The position numbers were made by a program, and so were the translations under genes. Below, piece by piece: positions 25,099 through 34,053 of a stretch of 64,000 nucleotides of DNA; position 1 is the first letter of the stretch, and each line of letters opens with the position of its first letter. Origin of the DNA: Maricaulis sp963975345 (GTDB lineage: Bacteria; Pseudomonadota; Alphaproteobacteria; Caulobacterales; Maricaulaceae); assembly GCF_963975345.1 (NCBI RefSeq), contig NZ_CAXBGE010000003.1, positions 62,001 to 126,000 of the forward strand. Direction: 5' to 3'. The notes under the pieces were generated by a model, which did no database searches, was not told where the DNA came from, and saw nothing but the letters and a program-made list of their open reading frames with translations.

Positions 25099-25665
25099 TC
25101 AATCCGCCCGTTTCACGTAAGAACCATCTTCGGTATTGACCACGACGCGCTCGCCGGCACCAACGAAAGGCGGGACCACGATGCGGATGCCGTTCTCCAG
25201 CGTCGCCGGCTTGAAGGAGTTGGCAGCAGTTTGCCCCTTCTGGACCGGCTCGGTATCGGTGATTTCCAGCGTCACGAACTGCGGGAGCGTAATGCTGATC
25301 GGGCGCTCTTCGTGGAACTCGACCACGACATTCATCCCGTCCTGCAGATACGCAGTGCGTTCCTCGCCGACGAACTCCTTGCGCAATTCGATCTGCTCAA
25401 AGCTTTCCGCATCCATGAAGGTCAGCGTCTCGCCGCTATCGAACAGGAAAGTCTGGTCGCGCTGCTCAAGACGGACGCGCTCGACCTTGTCGGCGGCGCG
25501 AAAGCGTTCATTGAGTTTGCGGCCGTCGAGCAGGTTCTTCATCTCGACCTGGGCAAAGGCCCCGCCCTTGCCTGGCTTGACGTGGTCAGTCTTCACCGCA
25601 ACCCAGAGCGTGTCCTGGTGCTGCAGCACATAGCCGGGGCGGATTTCATTGCCGTTGATTTTCAT
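25099..25665 (-). CDS. efp: elongation factor P
   Basis: A 188-residue three-domain EF-P that relieves ribosome stalling at polyproline. The loop HVKPGKGGAF (28-37) carries Lys33, the residue that is beta-lysylated in many bacteria. The C-terminal DGSYVKRAD ending is normal. First gene of the efp-suhB pair. No EpmA or other modification gene is in this window. Confidence 0.95.
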   Translation of the reverse strand: MKINGNEIRPGYVLQHQDTLWVAVKTDHVKPGKGGAFAQVEMKNLLDGRKLNERFRAADKVERVRLEQRDQTFLFDSGETLTFMDAESFEQIELRKEFVGEERTAYLQDGMNVVVEFHEERPISITLPQFVTLEITDTEPVQKGQTAANSFKPATLENGIRIVVPPFVGAGERVVVNTEDGSYVKRAD

Positions 25666-25767
25666 GCCGTCACCTATTGGGAAACCTTGCGCACGACCCT
25701 TTGGCCGCAGAGTGGCGCTCTCCTATCAGCGTGCACGGATATCGGCAAGCGGCGCGGCACTCCTGCA

Positions 25768-26931
25768 CTAGCGCAGCGCGGCGACCTGGGCCTGGATGCG
25801 TTGCTGTACATCGAGCGGCAAGGCCCGCTCCAGTCCTGCCTGCAACCGGTCGCGATCCGGGTCACCCACGGGCGCACCCAGCGCATCGACCGCGCCCATC
25901 AGCGTCCAGCCATAGGCGGTTTCCAGATCCGTCGTCACCCCGTCACCGCGCGCCAGGGCGTAGGCATAGAGAAACTGGCTTTCTGCATCACCGCCGCGTG
26001 CGCCCTGCTCAAACCAATAGGCTGCCGCTTCATGGTCGGGATCGCCGCCGCGGCCCTGATACAGCATCAAGCCATATTGGCCTTCGGCGGGCGCATAGCC
26101 GCTCTCGGCGGAAATCCGCATCCAGCGCAGCGCCGTGGCGTCGTCCTGGTCACCGCCCTCGCCATTGGCCCACATCATCGCTGCCTGAAACGCCCCCTCG
26201 GCATGGCGATTGCTGGCGGCGCGTTCATACCAAGTGCGGGCGCCGGCAGAATCGGCGGCGCCACCAATACCGGCATCGAGCATTTGCGCCAGCTGATACA
26301 TGCCTTCCGGCGAGCCCTGCTGCGCGGCGCGATCAGCCCATTCGCGGGCCGACAGAGCATCCTGTGGCACGGGGGAATTCTTCAGCTCAAGCGCATAGGC
26401 GACCATGGCATTGACATGCCCGCCCCGCGCGGCGCGTTCAAACCAGCTGCGCGGCGATCCAAGGCCGAGCGAGGCATCGCCCAACCGCGCCAGCAGGCCA
26501 AGCTGGTAAAGCGCCATGGGTGCTTCCTCGACGGCGGCACGGCGGAACCATTGCGTCGCGGCGGCAAAATCGGGATCGCCGGTCAGCCCGTCACGGGCGA
26601 TGATGCCGGCCAGCATGGCCGCTTCGGCATTGCCGCCCGCTGCAGCGGTCTCGGCATAGCGCCGCGCCAACTCCCAGTCCTGGCCGATATAGGCGATCTG
26701 GGCTCGGTAATAGGCCGCATCAGCGGGATTGAGTGTCGTCGGAACTTCGGCCTCTGTGGCGTCCATGCCGGCAATCGCTGCGTCCTGTACGTCTTGCGGC
26801 AGCAGCATCAGTTCGGCGGGGAAGGCCTCCTGCGGCTCAGCGGCAGCGGCGGCAGGGGTTTCGATGTCAAACTGCGCCAGGGCAGGCGCGGCGAGCGCGA
26901 GGCCCAGGCAGAGGGCAGAGATTATTTTCAT
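25768..26931 (-). CDS. secreted Sel1-repeat protein
   Basis: A 387-residue protein with a signal peptide (about 1-19, ending APALAQ) and eight or nine Sel1-like repeats with the A-x-x-G-x-A-x-A pattern (for example QGSPEGMYQLAQMLDAGIGG and ANGEGGDQDDATALRWMRIS). Sel1 proteins are periplasmic or exported scaffolds. The shorter start (ATG after TTAGGCGGC) is used. Adjacent thiE is a separate unit. Confidence 0.78.
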   Translation of the reverse strand: MKIISALCLGLALAAPALAQFDIETPAAAAAEPQEAFPAELMLLPQDVQDAAIAGMDATEAEVPTTLNPADAAYYRAQIAYIGQDWELARRYAETAAAGGNAEAAMLAGIIARDGLTGDPDFAAATQWFRRAAVEEAPMALYQLGLLARLGDASLGLGSPRSWFERAARGGHVNAMVAYALELKNSPVPQDALSAREWADRAAQQGSPEGMYQLAQMLDAGIGGAADSAGARTWYERAASNRHAEGAFQAAMMWANGEGGDQDDATALRWMRISAESGYAPAEGQYGLMLYQGRGGDPDHEAAAYWFEQGARGGDAESQFLYAYALARGDGVTTDLETAYGWTLMGAVDALGAPVGDPDRDRLQAGLERALPLDVQQRIQAQVAALR

Positions 26932-27013
26932 GCCGCCTAACAGCAATGCGATTGCGGCAAGGTCAAGACCACGAGTCGGAAACTGAGGTATTTGTAACTT
27001 GGGCTGCGTGCGC

Positions 27014-27634
27014 TCAGCGCGCCGCGCACAAGGCGTTGAAGCCGATCACGGCAGCGGCTGCCCCTTCCGGATACTGCCAGACCGCCGAGGAAACAGCGAT
27101 GAAATCGGCCCGTGCCGCGATCAAGGGCGCGGCATTGTCGAGATTGATGCCACCAATGGCGACGCAAGGCAGCTCAAATACTTCGACCCACCATTTGAGC
27201 AAATCGATATCGGCCTGATGCGTGACCGCTTTGGTCGTGGTCGGGAAGAAGGCACCGAAAGCGACATAATCGGCGCCCGCCTCGCCGGCCAGCATCGCCA
27301 GATGGCGGCTGTCATGGCAGGTCACACCGATGGTGCTTTCCTTGCCAAGCAGGGCGCGGGCCTGCTTGACCCCGCCATCGCCCTGCCCGAGATGCACACC
27401 ATCGCAACCCAGTTCGGCGGCCAGTTCGGCATCATCATTGAGGATCGCCGCAACGCCGTGCGCTTGTGCGATCGCGATCAGCGGCGGTGCCAGCTGGCGG
27501 ATTTCGTCGGGCGCATGATCCTTGAGCCGGATCTGCAGCGCAGCGACTTCGCCGCTCGACAGCGCCTCGGCCAAGGTCTCGGCGAATGACGCGTCAATGC
27601 GCGGCGGAGTGATGAGATAGAGCTGGGTTGTCAT
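27014..27634 (-). CDS. thiE: thiamine phosphate synthase
   Basis: A 206-residue TIM barrel that joins HMP pyrophosphate and thiazole phosphate to give thiamine monophosphate. Motifs ALQIRLKDHAPDEI, NDDAELAAELGCDGVHLGQGD and GADYVAFGAFFPTTTK are present, and VAIGGINLDNAAPL closes the active site. The N-terminus is set at the ATG giving MTTQLYLITPP. In alphaproteobacteria it often lies close to efp. Confidence 0.9.
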   Translation of the reverse strand: MTTQLYLITPPRIDASFAETLAEALSSGEVAALQIRLKDHAPDEIRQLAPPLIAIAQAHGVAAILNDDAELAAELGCDGVHLGQGDGGVKQARALLGKESTIGVTCHDSRHLAMLAGEAGADYVAFGAFFPTTTKAVTHQADIDLLKWWVEVFELPCVAIGGINLDNAAPLIAARADFIAVSSAVWQYPEGAAAAVIGFNALCAAR

Positions 27635-27715
27635 GGCCGCGTTTTGACCGATTTTGCGCCGGGTGGCTAGTGGGCCCGTCGCTCTGCCCGCGCACACCAA
27701 AGTCTCCGCGCGGCA

Positions 27716-27745
27716 AACGGCCGGCGGGTCACCCCGCCGGCCGTT
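27716..27745 (-). terminator. hairpin after M3 peptidase gene
   Basis: A perfect 13-bp stem (AACGGCCGGCGGG with CCCGCCGGCCGTT) around four bases, 22 bases past the peptidase stop on the minus strand. The T-run after it is weak (TTTG), so it may work as a transcript end-stabiliser. Confidence 0.5.
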
Positions 27746-27767
27746 GCTTTCACTTGTCCCGTAGCCG

Positions 27768-29936
27768 CTATTCGGTGACGGGGAAGCCGCGGTCGCGCAT
27801 CAGGGCCTGGACGTCGGCGTCGCGGCCGCGGAAGGCGCGGTAGGCTTCGGCCGGGTCGACCGAGTTGCGCGGGGCAAACAGGGTCTCGACCAGGCGGTGG
27901 GCGGTTTCAGGATCGTAATAGCTGCCAGCCTCTTCAAAGGCTTCGGCGGCATCAGCGGTGAGGACATCGGCCCACATATAGCCGTAATACCCGGCCGCAT
28001 AGCCTTCACCCTCGAAGATATGACCAAACTGGGTCGAGCGGTGACGCATCACGATCTCGTCCGGCATGCCAAGATTGTCGAGCGTGGTTTGCTCGAAGGT
28101 CTGGACGTCGCCGATCGCGGCTGGATCGGTGGTGTGATAGACCATGTCCATCAGCGCCGAGGCGAGATATTCGCCGGTCGAGAAGCCCTGGTTGAAATTA
28201 TTCGCCGCGCGGATGCGGGCGATCAATTCCTGCGGCATCGGCTCGCCGGCGGTATTGACGAGATAATTATTGACCACTTCCGGGGTCAGCAACCAGCGCT
28301 CGAGCAATTGCGACTGGAATTCTGTGAAGTCGCGCACGCCGCCATTCAGCGTCGGATAATCGACATTCGAAGACAGCGCATGCAGCGCATGGCCGAATTC
28401 GTGGAAGAAGGTCGTCGCATCATCCCAGGAGACGAGAACCGGCTGGCCCGGCGAAGGCTCCACGAAATTGGAATTATTCGTCGCCAGCACATTGGTTTCG
28501 CCATCAATGGTGGTGTGGCCGCGCAGCGAATTCGCCCAAGCGCCCGACTGCTTGCCTGGGCGGGCATAGGGGTCGAGATACCACAGGCCGACATTCTCGC
28601 CGCTGGTCCGGTCGGTCACTTCGAAGACCCGCATGGCCGGGTTCCAGACGGTGACTTCACCGGCCGGCAGCTCGCGGAAATCGAAGCCGAACAATTCGCC
28701 GGCGACGTAGAACATCGCCTGCCGCAGATTGTCGAGCTGGAGATATTGCTTCACTTCGTCCGAATCGAGGTCATAGCGAGCGGCACGGACTTTTTCGGCG
28801 TAATAGCGATAATCCCAGGGCTCGATCGTGATGTCGGCGCCTTCGCTATCGGCCAAGGCCTGCATGTCGGCGACTTCTTCATGGATGCGCGCGACGGCAG
28901 CGGTCCAGACACCTTCCATCAGATCCATCGCCCGCTGCGGGGTCTGGGCCATGCGGTCTTCCAGGCGCCATTCGGCGTAATTGTCGTATCCCAGCAGCTC
29001 AACGCGCTCATCGCGCAGACGCAGGATGTCGAGAATGGGCTGGTTATTGTCGAACTCGTCGCCATTATTGCCGCGGCTGTAATAGGTCCGCCACACCGAC
29101 TCGCGCAGGTCACGCTCGTCAGAGAAGGTCAGGAATGGATCCATCGAGGAGCGGGTATTGGTGATGGCGTACTCGCCTTCATGCCCGCGATCCGTCGCCG
29201 CATTCGCCGCCGCTTGGACAAGGCTTTCCGGCAGGCCGGACAGCTGGTCGGCACTGATATAGGTGACGTAGGTGTCTTCATCATGCAGCAGATTATTGCT
29301 GAAGGTATTGTAGAGCTGGGCCAATTCCTGGCTGATCGCGGCATAACGCTCGGCGGCGGGACCGGTCAGCGTCGCACCGTTGCGGGCGAAGCTGTTATAG
29401 GTCAGCCAGACCAGACGCTGCTGATCGGGACGCAGGCTCGCCATTTCATCGCCTTCATAGACGGCGCGGATACGGGCGAACAGGGCTGCATTCTGGGTGA
29501 CTTGGGAATTGAAAGCCGACAGTTCCGGCGTCAATTCATTGCGGATATCACGGAATTCCTCGGTCGAATTATTCGACGACCAGATGCCCCAAAAGGTGAA
29601 GACACGGCCGAGCGGCTCGCCGGAGCGTTCCATCGCGATGATCGTGTTCTCGAAATTGGCCGGTTCCGGATTGGCGGTGATGGCGTCGATCTCGGCCAGG
29701 TTCATCGCCATGCCTTCGCGGATCGCCGCGGCGAGGTCGTCGAGGCTGGCGTGTTCAAAATCAGGTGTGCCGCCATAAGGACCGGTCCATTCCGCGAGCA
29801 GCTCGTTGTCGGACATGACGGTCTCCGTGGTCTCGGTCGTTGTGGTGGTGTTGGTCGCCGCCGTGTCGGTGGCCGGCGTGCAGCCGGCAGCGAACATGGC
29901 CGCAGCGCTGACAGTGATCATCATCAGATGACGCAT
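27768..29936 (-). CDS. M3 family metallopeptidase (Dcp-like), lipoprotein
   Basis: A 722-residue peptidyl-dipeptidase-type enzyme. The N-terminus has a lipoprotein signal with MFAAGC (Cys19) and a Thr-rich linker. The active site HEFGHALHALSS carries the zinc-binding HExxH, and the second Glu lies about 30 residues on in a DFTEFQSQ segment. Length matches M3 family Dcp (about 700 residues). The open frame continues upstream to 30209 but this part is not protein-like; the ATG used has a ribosome binding site (GAAGGGAAAT). Periplasmic, lipid-anchored peptide degradation is likely. Confidence 0.9.
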   Translation of the reverse strand: MRHLMMITVSAAAMFAAGCTPATDTAATNTTTTTETTETVMSDNELLAEWTGPYGGTPDFEHASLDDLAAAIREGMAMNLAEIDAITANPEPANFENTIIAMERSGEPLGRVFTFWGIWSSNNSTEEFRDIRNELTPELSAFNSQVTQNAALFARIRAVYEGDEMASLRPDQQRLVWLTYNSFARNGATLTGPAAERYAAISQELAQLYNTFSNNLLHDEDTYVTYISADQLSGLPESLVQAAANAATDRGHEGEYAITNTRSSMDPFLTFSDERDLRESVWRTYYSRGNNGDEFDNNQPILDILRLRDERVELLGYDNYAEWRLEDRMAQTPQRAMDLMEGVWTAAVARIHEEVADMQALADSEGADITIEPWDYRYYAEKVRAARYDLDSDEVKQYLQLDNLRQAMFYVAGELFGFDFRELPAGEVTVWNPAMRVFEVTDRTSGENVGLWYLDPYARPGKQSGAWANSLRGHTTIDGETNVLATNNSNFVEPSPGQPVLVSWDDATTFFHEFGHALHALSSNVDYPTLNGGVRDFTEFQSQLLERWLLTPEVVNNYLVNTAGEPMPQELIARIRAANNFNQGFSTGEYLASALMDMVYHTTDPAAIGDVQTFEQTTLDNLGMPDEIVMRHRSTQFGHIFEGEGYAAGYYGYMWADVLTADAAEAFEEAGSYYDPETAHRLVETLFAPRNSVDPAEAYRAFRGRDADVQALMRDRGFPVTE

Positions 29937-30064
29937 GATATTTCCCTTCGGGTGAAAGTGTTGGCGTGAACCTAGCCGTTCCGGGCATGGCTGGAAAATT
30001 AAGAATTCACCATCTTCCCGGCGGGTGACGCATAATCCGGTTGGCGCTGGGTCGGGTCGTCTGA

Positions 30065-30169
30065 TCAAGGCGCCCAACAAGTTGAGTTGCAGCGGCCCGG
30101 TGTCGCTGCGCGCAGGCCGGACAGACCGGCACCGATGATGATAACGTCGTGGGAATGTGCTGTTGTCAT
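30065..30169 (-). pseudogene. remnant of an FAD-dependent oxidoreductase N-terminus
   Basis: In this frame an ATG with GGGGAG nine bases upstream starts MTTAHSHDVIIIGAGLSGLRAA. The GxGxxG dinucleotide-binding motif and the strand before it are textbook for flavin-dependent monooxygenases and amine oxidases. After about 22 residues the frame loses sense and stops at codon 35. No downstream part of the enzyme exists between here and the M3 peptidase start. This is a deletion remnant, or an open frame whose rest was lost. Confidence 0.65.
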
Positions 30170-30337
30170 TTTCGGCTCCCCGGAGCGGCAGGCTAGCATG
30201 CCCGAGCACCGCGTTACGAGCGACCCCTACAAGCTTGGGAAATTCGACCCATTAACCAGACGCTAACCATTTCGCCGCGCTGTCGCCGTAATCCCCGGTG
30301 ATAAGCTGGGCTCTGTTTTTAGCGACCGGAGGTTTCC

Positions 30338-30928
30338 ATGCGCATCCTTGCCGCCACCATCGCCGCCCTGTCCGTTTTCCTCGTCGGTCCCGCCTTCGCG
30401 CAGGACCCGCAATACGGGCAGCCGAGCGAATATTCCGATCCTGTCGACACCTATTCCCAGGACGAGTTGACCGATGCCGTGACGGACTTTTTTGGCGTCA
30501 CCGCTGAAGCCGCCGCCAGCATGCTGGAACGGGTGTTCTCCGATCTCGGACGCCCTGTCGGCTATATCGCCGGCGAGGAAGTTTCCGGCGCCATCGGCTT
30601 CGGGCTTCGCTATGGCGAGGGCTATCTCACCATGAAGAGCGGTCCGCGCGAAAAAGTCTATTGGCGCGGCCCGTCGGTGGGCTGGGACGCGGGCGGCAAT
30701 GCCAGCCGGGTCTTCGTGCTGGTTTATAATCTCAATGACACGGCTCAACTCTTCCAGCGCTTTCCCGGCGTCGAGGGCACGGCTTATCTCGTCGCCGGCA
30801 TGGGCGTGAACTATCAGCGCGCCGACGACATCACCCTGGCGCCGATCCGCTCCGGTGTTGGCCTGCGCGCCGGTGCCAATGTGGGCTATCTCGCCTATAC
30901 CCGTCGCCGCGCCTGGTTACCCTTCTAG
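30338..30928 (+). CDS. eipA: DUF1134 periplasmic protein, EipA-like
   Basis: A 196-residue protein with a signal peptide (1-21, AFAQ) and a conserved core: DAVTDFFGVTAEAAASMLER, GEEVSGAIGFGLRYGEG, WRGPSVGWDAGGNASRVFVL and AGVGLRAGANVGYLAYTRRR-type ending. In Brucella, EipA (DUF1134) is a periplasmic beta-barrel-like protein needed for envelope integrity. The stop TAG overlaps the GTG start of the acetyltransferase gene. Confidence 0.85.
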   Translation: MRILAATIAALSVFLVGPAFAQDPQYGQPSEYSDPVDTYSQDELTDAVTDFFGVTAEAAASMLERVFSDLGRPVGYIAGEEVSGAIGFGLRYGEGYLTMKSGPREKVYWRGPSVGWDAGGNASRVFVLVYNLNDTAQLFQRFPGVEGTAYLVAGMGVNYQRADDITLAPIRSGVGLRAGANVGYLAYTRRRAWLPF

Positions 30929-31446
30929 TGAAGATACGCCCCTGCGAGCCAGAAGATCATACCGGCATCGATACCCTGCTGCAGACCGCTTTTCCCGAAC
31001 CGGGCGAAGCGCGTCTGGCAGTGGCTTTGCGCGCGGCCGATGCCGATACGCTCGAGCTGGTGGCCGAGTTGGACGACAAGATCGTCGGTGTCACCATGTT
31101 CTCCCCGACCCAAGCCAAGCTGGACGATGGGCGCGAGATTCCGGGCCTCGGCCTCGGACCGGTTGCCGTCCTGCCCGATTATCAAAATCGAGGCATTGGC
31201 GCGGCATTGATCGAGGCCGGCCTCGATTTCATTCGCACGCTGGGCCCAACCTATTGCATCGTGCTCGGCGATCCGGACTTTTATGGCCGTTTCGGCTTTG
31301 AACCGGCACCCTCGCTCGATCTGCACTGGGCCGGCGATCCGGAAGACAAGACCGGCAATGCCTTCCAGGTTCTGGCCCTGAATGACGCGCCGCACCTGCC
31401 GCGGGGCACCCGGATCGAATATCACCCCGCCTTCGATATCGTTTGA
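30928..31446 (+). CDS. GNAT family N-acetyltransferase
   Basis: A 172-residue GNAT protein. LGLGPVAVLPDYQNRGIGAALIEA holds the acetyl-CoA pyrophosphate loop (Q-N-R-G-I-G) and GDPDFYGRFGFEPAPSL is the typical C-terminal YGRFGF motif of the YhbS-like group. It begins with GTG that overlaps the eipA stop, so they are co-translated. Substrate unknown. Confidence 0.85.
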   Translation: MKIRPCEPEDHTGIDTLLQTAFPEPGEARLAVALRAADADTLELVAELDDKIVGVTMFSPTQAKLDDGREIPGLGLGPVAVLPDYQNRGIGAALIEAGLDFIRTLGPTYCIVLGDPDFYGRFGFEPAPSLDLHWAGDPEDKTGNAFQVLALNDAPHLPRGTRIEYHPAFDIV

Positions 31447-31449
31447 GGC

Positions 31450-31959
31450 CTATTCGGCTGCCTCCGCCTCGATGGGCTGATGATCATAGCTGAGAACGCG
31501 CGACATCCGCCAGGCATCGCCCTCCAGCCGCCACAGCGTCGTAAAACCAGCGCGGCCGGTCAGCTGCGGCGCCTCGCCGGGACGCACGATGCTGAACAGA
31601 TGTTCGCCGGTCTGCACCGCGCCATACAGCACGCCATTATCGTAAAGCGGGTGCAGCACCAGCGAGCCGTCAACCAGGGTCCGCGTCACGTGATAGTCCG
31701 GGCCGCAGATATTGCGGTCGAGGCTGTCGATGAAAGCCGCGCGGCCCAGCGTGATGCCGCCGACATCATGGTAGAATTCGAAATCCTCGCTGGTCAGCGT
31801 CGCCATCAATTCGAGATCGCAGCCATTATAGCCCAGCTCGAACACCTGCCGGTCGAGCTGGGCAAAGCGCGCATCGAGCGAAGTATCTGCCGCATCTTCG
31901 GCCCAAACCGGGGCTGTCGAGAGCAATATCAAGCAGAGTCCAGCTTTTAGAACCGACAT
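31450..31959 (-). CDS. secreted NTF2-like (DUF4440) protein
   Basis: A 169-residue protein with a signal peptide (hydrophobic 5-18, WAED cleavage area) followed by a single NTF2-like cone fold with FAQLDRQVFELGYNGCDLEL, DFEFYHDVGG and TTLWRLEGDAWRMSRVLSYD as the core strands. No catalytic residues stand out. Convergent with the GNAT gene with three bases between the stops. Role unknown. Confidence 0.72.
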   Translation of the reverse strand: MSVLKAGLCLILLSTAPVWAEDAADTSLDARFAQLDRQVFELGYNGCDLELMATLTSEDFEFYHDVGGITLGRAAFIDSLDRNICGPDYHVTRTLVDGSLVLHPLYDNGVLYGAVQTGEHLFSIVRPGEAPQLTGRAGFTTLWRLEGDAWRMSRVLSYDHQPIEAEAAE

Positions 31960-32120
31960 CAAAAACTCCCATTTCCCGTAACAATGCGGACCATAGAGGG
32001 CCTGACCGCGGCTGATCGCAAGCGGGACTCCGCGTGCCGCTATCCCGCACTACCGCCGCAGATTGTTGCGCGATACTGTGGTGTTTCAATTCGGTCCGGA
32101 CCGGACACAGGGAGGCTCAG

Positions 32121-33452
32121 ATGAACGAAGCCAATACAGTCAGCGGCTTGATCCTGCTGGTCGGGATCGGCCTGCTCTTCGTCCTCGTCCTGGCGCGCCA
32201 GATTCCATTGCAATTGCTCGGACGGATCACGGCGCCGATCTTCAGGCCACTGGGCAAACTGCTGGGGATCAAGGCCATCACCCGCGCCGGCCCCGGCTCG
32301 GTGCGGCCGGCCCATATGGGCCCAAGTGCTTGGGCCGCTCTGTCACGCGCCGCACGGGCACGAACCGAGACGGAAACCGCGCTGGGTGAGGATTTCGACC
32401 ATGAAAAAAAGCACCTGAAGCAGAATGGATTCCTGTTCCACTGGACCGGTGTCGAAGGCGGCTATATCCGCACGCCGGGCGAGCTGACCCATGAGGTGGC
32501 GGAGGATTATTACCGTCAGGGTGCCGAATTCCTCAATGGCCGCGTCAAGATCTCGGCTAATCCGGAAAATCTGTACGAAGACGAGGAGGGCGCGGTGATC
32601 GCCGAGTATTTCCCGGCCGACCGGGAATGCCTCTATTTGCTCAACGCGATGCGCAAGACAATCAATTCCAATGTCCGCAAACTGACCGTCGTCTTCTCAA
32701 CCATCATTGCCACCGTGCTGATTATCAACCTGCTCTATAATGACGGCACCCTGATCGACCTGCCCGGCCCTATCAGCCTTGGCCCCTTGACGATGAGCGC
32801 CCGGGATATGGGCCAGGCCGCGTTTGCGGCGCTGTCGACGCTGGGCGGTGCCTTCGCGATGTGGATCATCTACTTCATGGAATACGTGCCGTATCAGCGC
32901 AATAATTTCCGGGAATTATCCAATTTCATGACGCGTTACCTGGCGCGGCTCAACGACCATTTCCGCACCGCGGAAGGCCAGGCGAAATCGGTGACGGTAG
33001 GGCAGGAGCAGGACCCGGCGAAGTTCGCCCATTCGGCGCGCATGTGGCACACGAATGTGCTGTGGATCGCGCAGCGGATCTTTTTCATCGAGAGCTTTGT
33101 GCGCAATATCATGTTCCAGATGTTGCGAAATTCCGGCTATTATCTGGTCTTCGTGCCGCTGCTCTTCACTGTCGTTCTGGCGATGCTCAATCTCGGACTG
33201 GGCCAGTGGACCGGCTTTGATGCTGGCGCCAAGCTCGCCGATCTCGGCGTGATTTTCCTGATCCTGTTTGTGGTTCTGGTGAGCATTTATGCCGGCTTCC
33301 TGCGCCGCTCCATGGCCAGCATTGACGAGATCGACCAGGACGAGTGGATCGGCTTCGACAGCCTGCAGCTCGAGCATGTACTCGGCTCGATCGTTGGCAA
33401 ATATGCCGAGGATGTCGGCTATTGGAAAAACCGGATCAGCGGCGGGATCTAG
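32121..33452 (+). CDS. unrecognised five-TM membrane protein
   Basis: A 443-residue protein with an N-terminal membrane helix (about 7-24), a 150-residue soluble domain, and four more helices (about 197-217, 234-256, 350-370, 383-402) with a soluble piece between. The soluble part contains FDHEKKHLKQNGFLFHWTGV. GGGAGG nine bases before the ATG supports the start. I do not recognise the family. Its stop codon TAG is supplied by a palindromic repeat that begins inside the gene's last codon. Confidence 0.65.
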   Translation: MNEANTVSGLILLVGIGLLFVLVLARQIPLQLLGRITAPIFRPLGKLLGIKAITRAGPGSVRPAHMGPSAWAALSRAARARTETETALGEDFDHEKKHLKQNGFLFHWTGVEGGYIRTPGELTHEVAEDYYRQGAEFLNGRVKISANPENLYEDEEGAVIAEYFPADRECLYLLNAMRKTINSNVRKLTVVFSTIIATVLIINLLYNDGTLIDLPGPISLGPLTMSARDMGQAAFAALSTLGGAFAMWIIYFMEYVPYQRNNFRELSNFMTRYLARLNDHFRTAEGQAKSVTVGQEQDPAKFAHSARMWHTNVLWIAQRIFFIESFVRNIMFQMLRNSGYYLVFVPLLFTVVLAMLNLGLGQWTGFDAGAKLADLGVIFLILFVVLVSIYAGFLRRSMASIDEIDQDEWIGFDSLQLEHVLGSIVGKYAEDVGYWKNRISGGI

Positions 33453-33556
33453 AGCATTTTCAGCAAAAGTGGGAACCGGTTTTGCGGTTCGAAAATGCGA
33501 TGAAACAAAGAACTAGAGCATTTTTATTGACTTTGAATTCAATGAAAATGCTCTAG
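33449..33556. repeat. palindromic repeat element with 14-bp ends
   Basis: A 108-base element bounded by a perfect inverted repeat CTAGAGCATTTTCA (33449-33462) and TGAAAATGCTCTAG (33543-33556), with a further copy of CTAGAGCATTTT inside (33513-33524). This resembles the 'AGAGCATTTTC' repeats known across alphaproteobacteria. The CTAG ends give TAG stops to both convergent genes. Confidence 0.75.
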
Positions 33557-33984
33557 CTGATCTTCGGATGATCGCTCTCACACAGGGCATGGTCTGACAG
33601 GGTCTCGATGACGCGGCACTGATCGACTTCGCCATGGGCGCAGTGATCGAGCATGCGCGCCAGCTCGACGCGAACCGCTTCCAGCCCGGCGATCCGGCGC
33701 TCGACTTCGGCCAGCTGACGGCTGGCGATGGCGTCGGCGCGCTCGCAGGACTGGTTAGGCCGGTCGGAGAGATCCTGCAGCGCCCGCAAATCATCAAGAC
33801 CAAAGCCAAGCGCCCGGCCATGGCGGATGAAACGCAGGCGTTCGACATCGGCCTTGTCATAGCGCCGCTGCCCGCCTTCGGAGCGGGGCGGGGCGGCCAG
33901 CAGGCCGATAGTTTCGTAATAGCGAATGGTTGGGACCTTGACCCCGCTCGCCCGCGACAACTTTCCGATCGACAAATCTGACAT
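33553..33984 (-). CDS. MerR family metal-responsive regulator
   Basis: A 143-residue MerR protein with the winged helix-turn-helix LSIGKLSRASGVKVPTIRYY and a wing ending at RYDKADVERL, then a dimerisation coiled coil (85-112). Cysteines C80, C115, C123 and C135 sit where ZntR, CadR and PbrR have metal ligands, so divalent metals such as Zn, Cd, Co or Pb are likely inducers. It is divergent from the cation transporter gene, with an exact MerR-type operator between. Confidence 0.88.
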   Translation of the reverse strand: MSDLSIGKLSRASGVKVPTIRYYETIGLLAAPPRSEGGQRRYDKADVERLRFIRHGRALGFGLDDLRALQDLSDRPNQSCERADAIASRQLAEVERRIAGLEAVRVELARMLDHCAHGEVDQCRVIETLSDHALCESDHPKIS

Positions 33985-33990
33985 TAGCGC

Positions 33991-34021
33991 TTGAACCTCT
34001 AGCGACTAGAGAGATTAGGCT
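33991..34021 (+). promoter_or_regulatory. MerR-type promoter/operator with 19-bp spacer
   Basis: TTGAAC (33991-33996), a perfect dyad CTCTAG-CGA-CTAGAG (33997-34011) and -10 TAGGCT (34016-34021) with exactly 19 bases between hexamers. This is the underwound promoter that MerR regulators activate. It reads toward the cation transporter gene. Confidence 0.8.
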
Positions 34022-34053
34022 GTGCCCGAACGTATTGGCAAGGAATCAAAATC

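Noticed and set aside
24961..26940. 659-codon plus-strand frame across suhB, efp and the Sel1 gene
   Set aside because: A shadow of the real minus-strand genes, produced by high GC; its sequence is not protein-like.
27897..29969. 690-codon plus-strand frame opposite the M3 peptidase
   Set aside because: Antisense shadow; the minus strand encodes a clear metallopeptidase with HEFGH.
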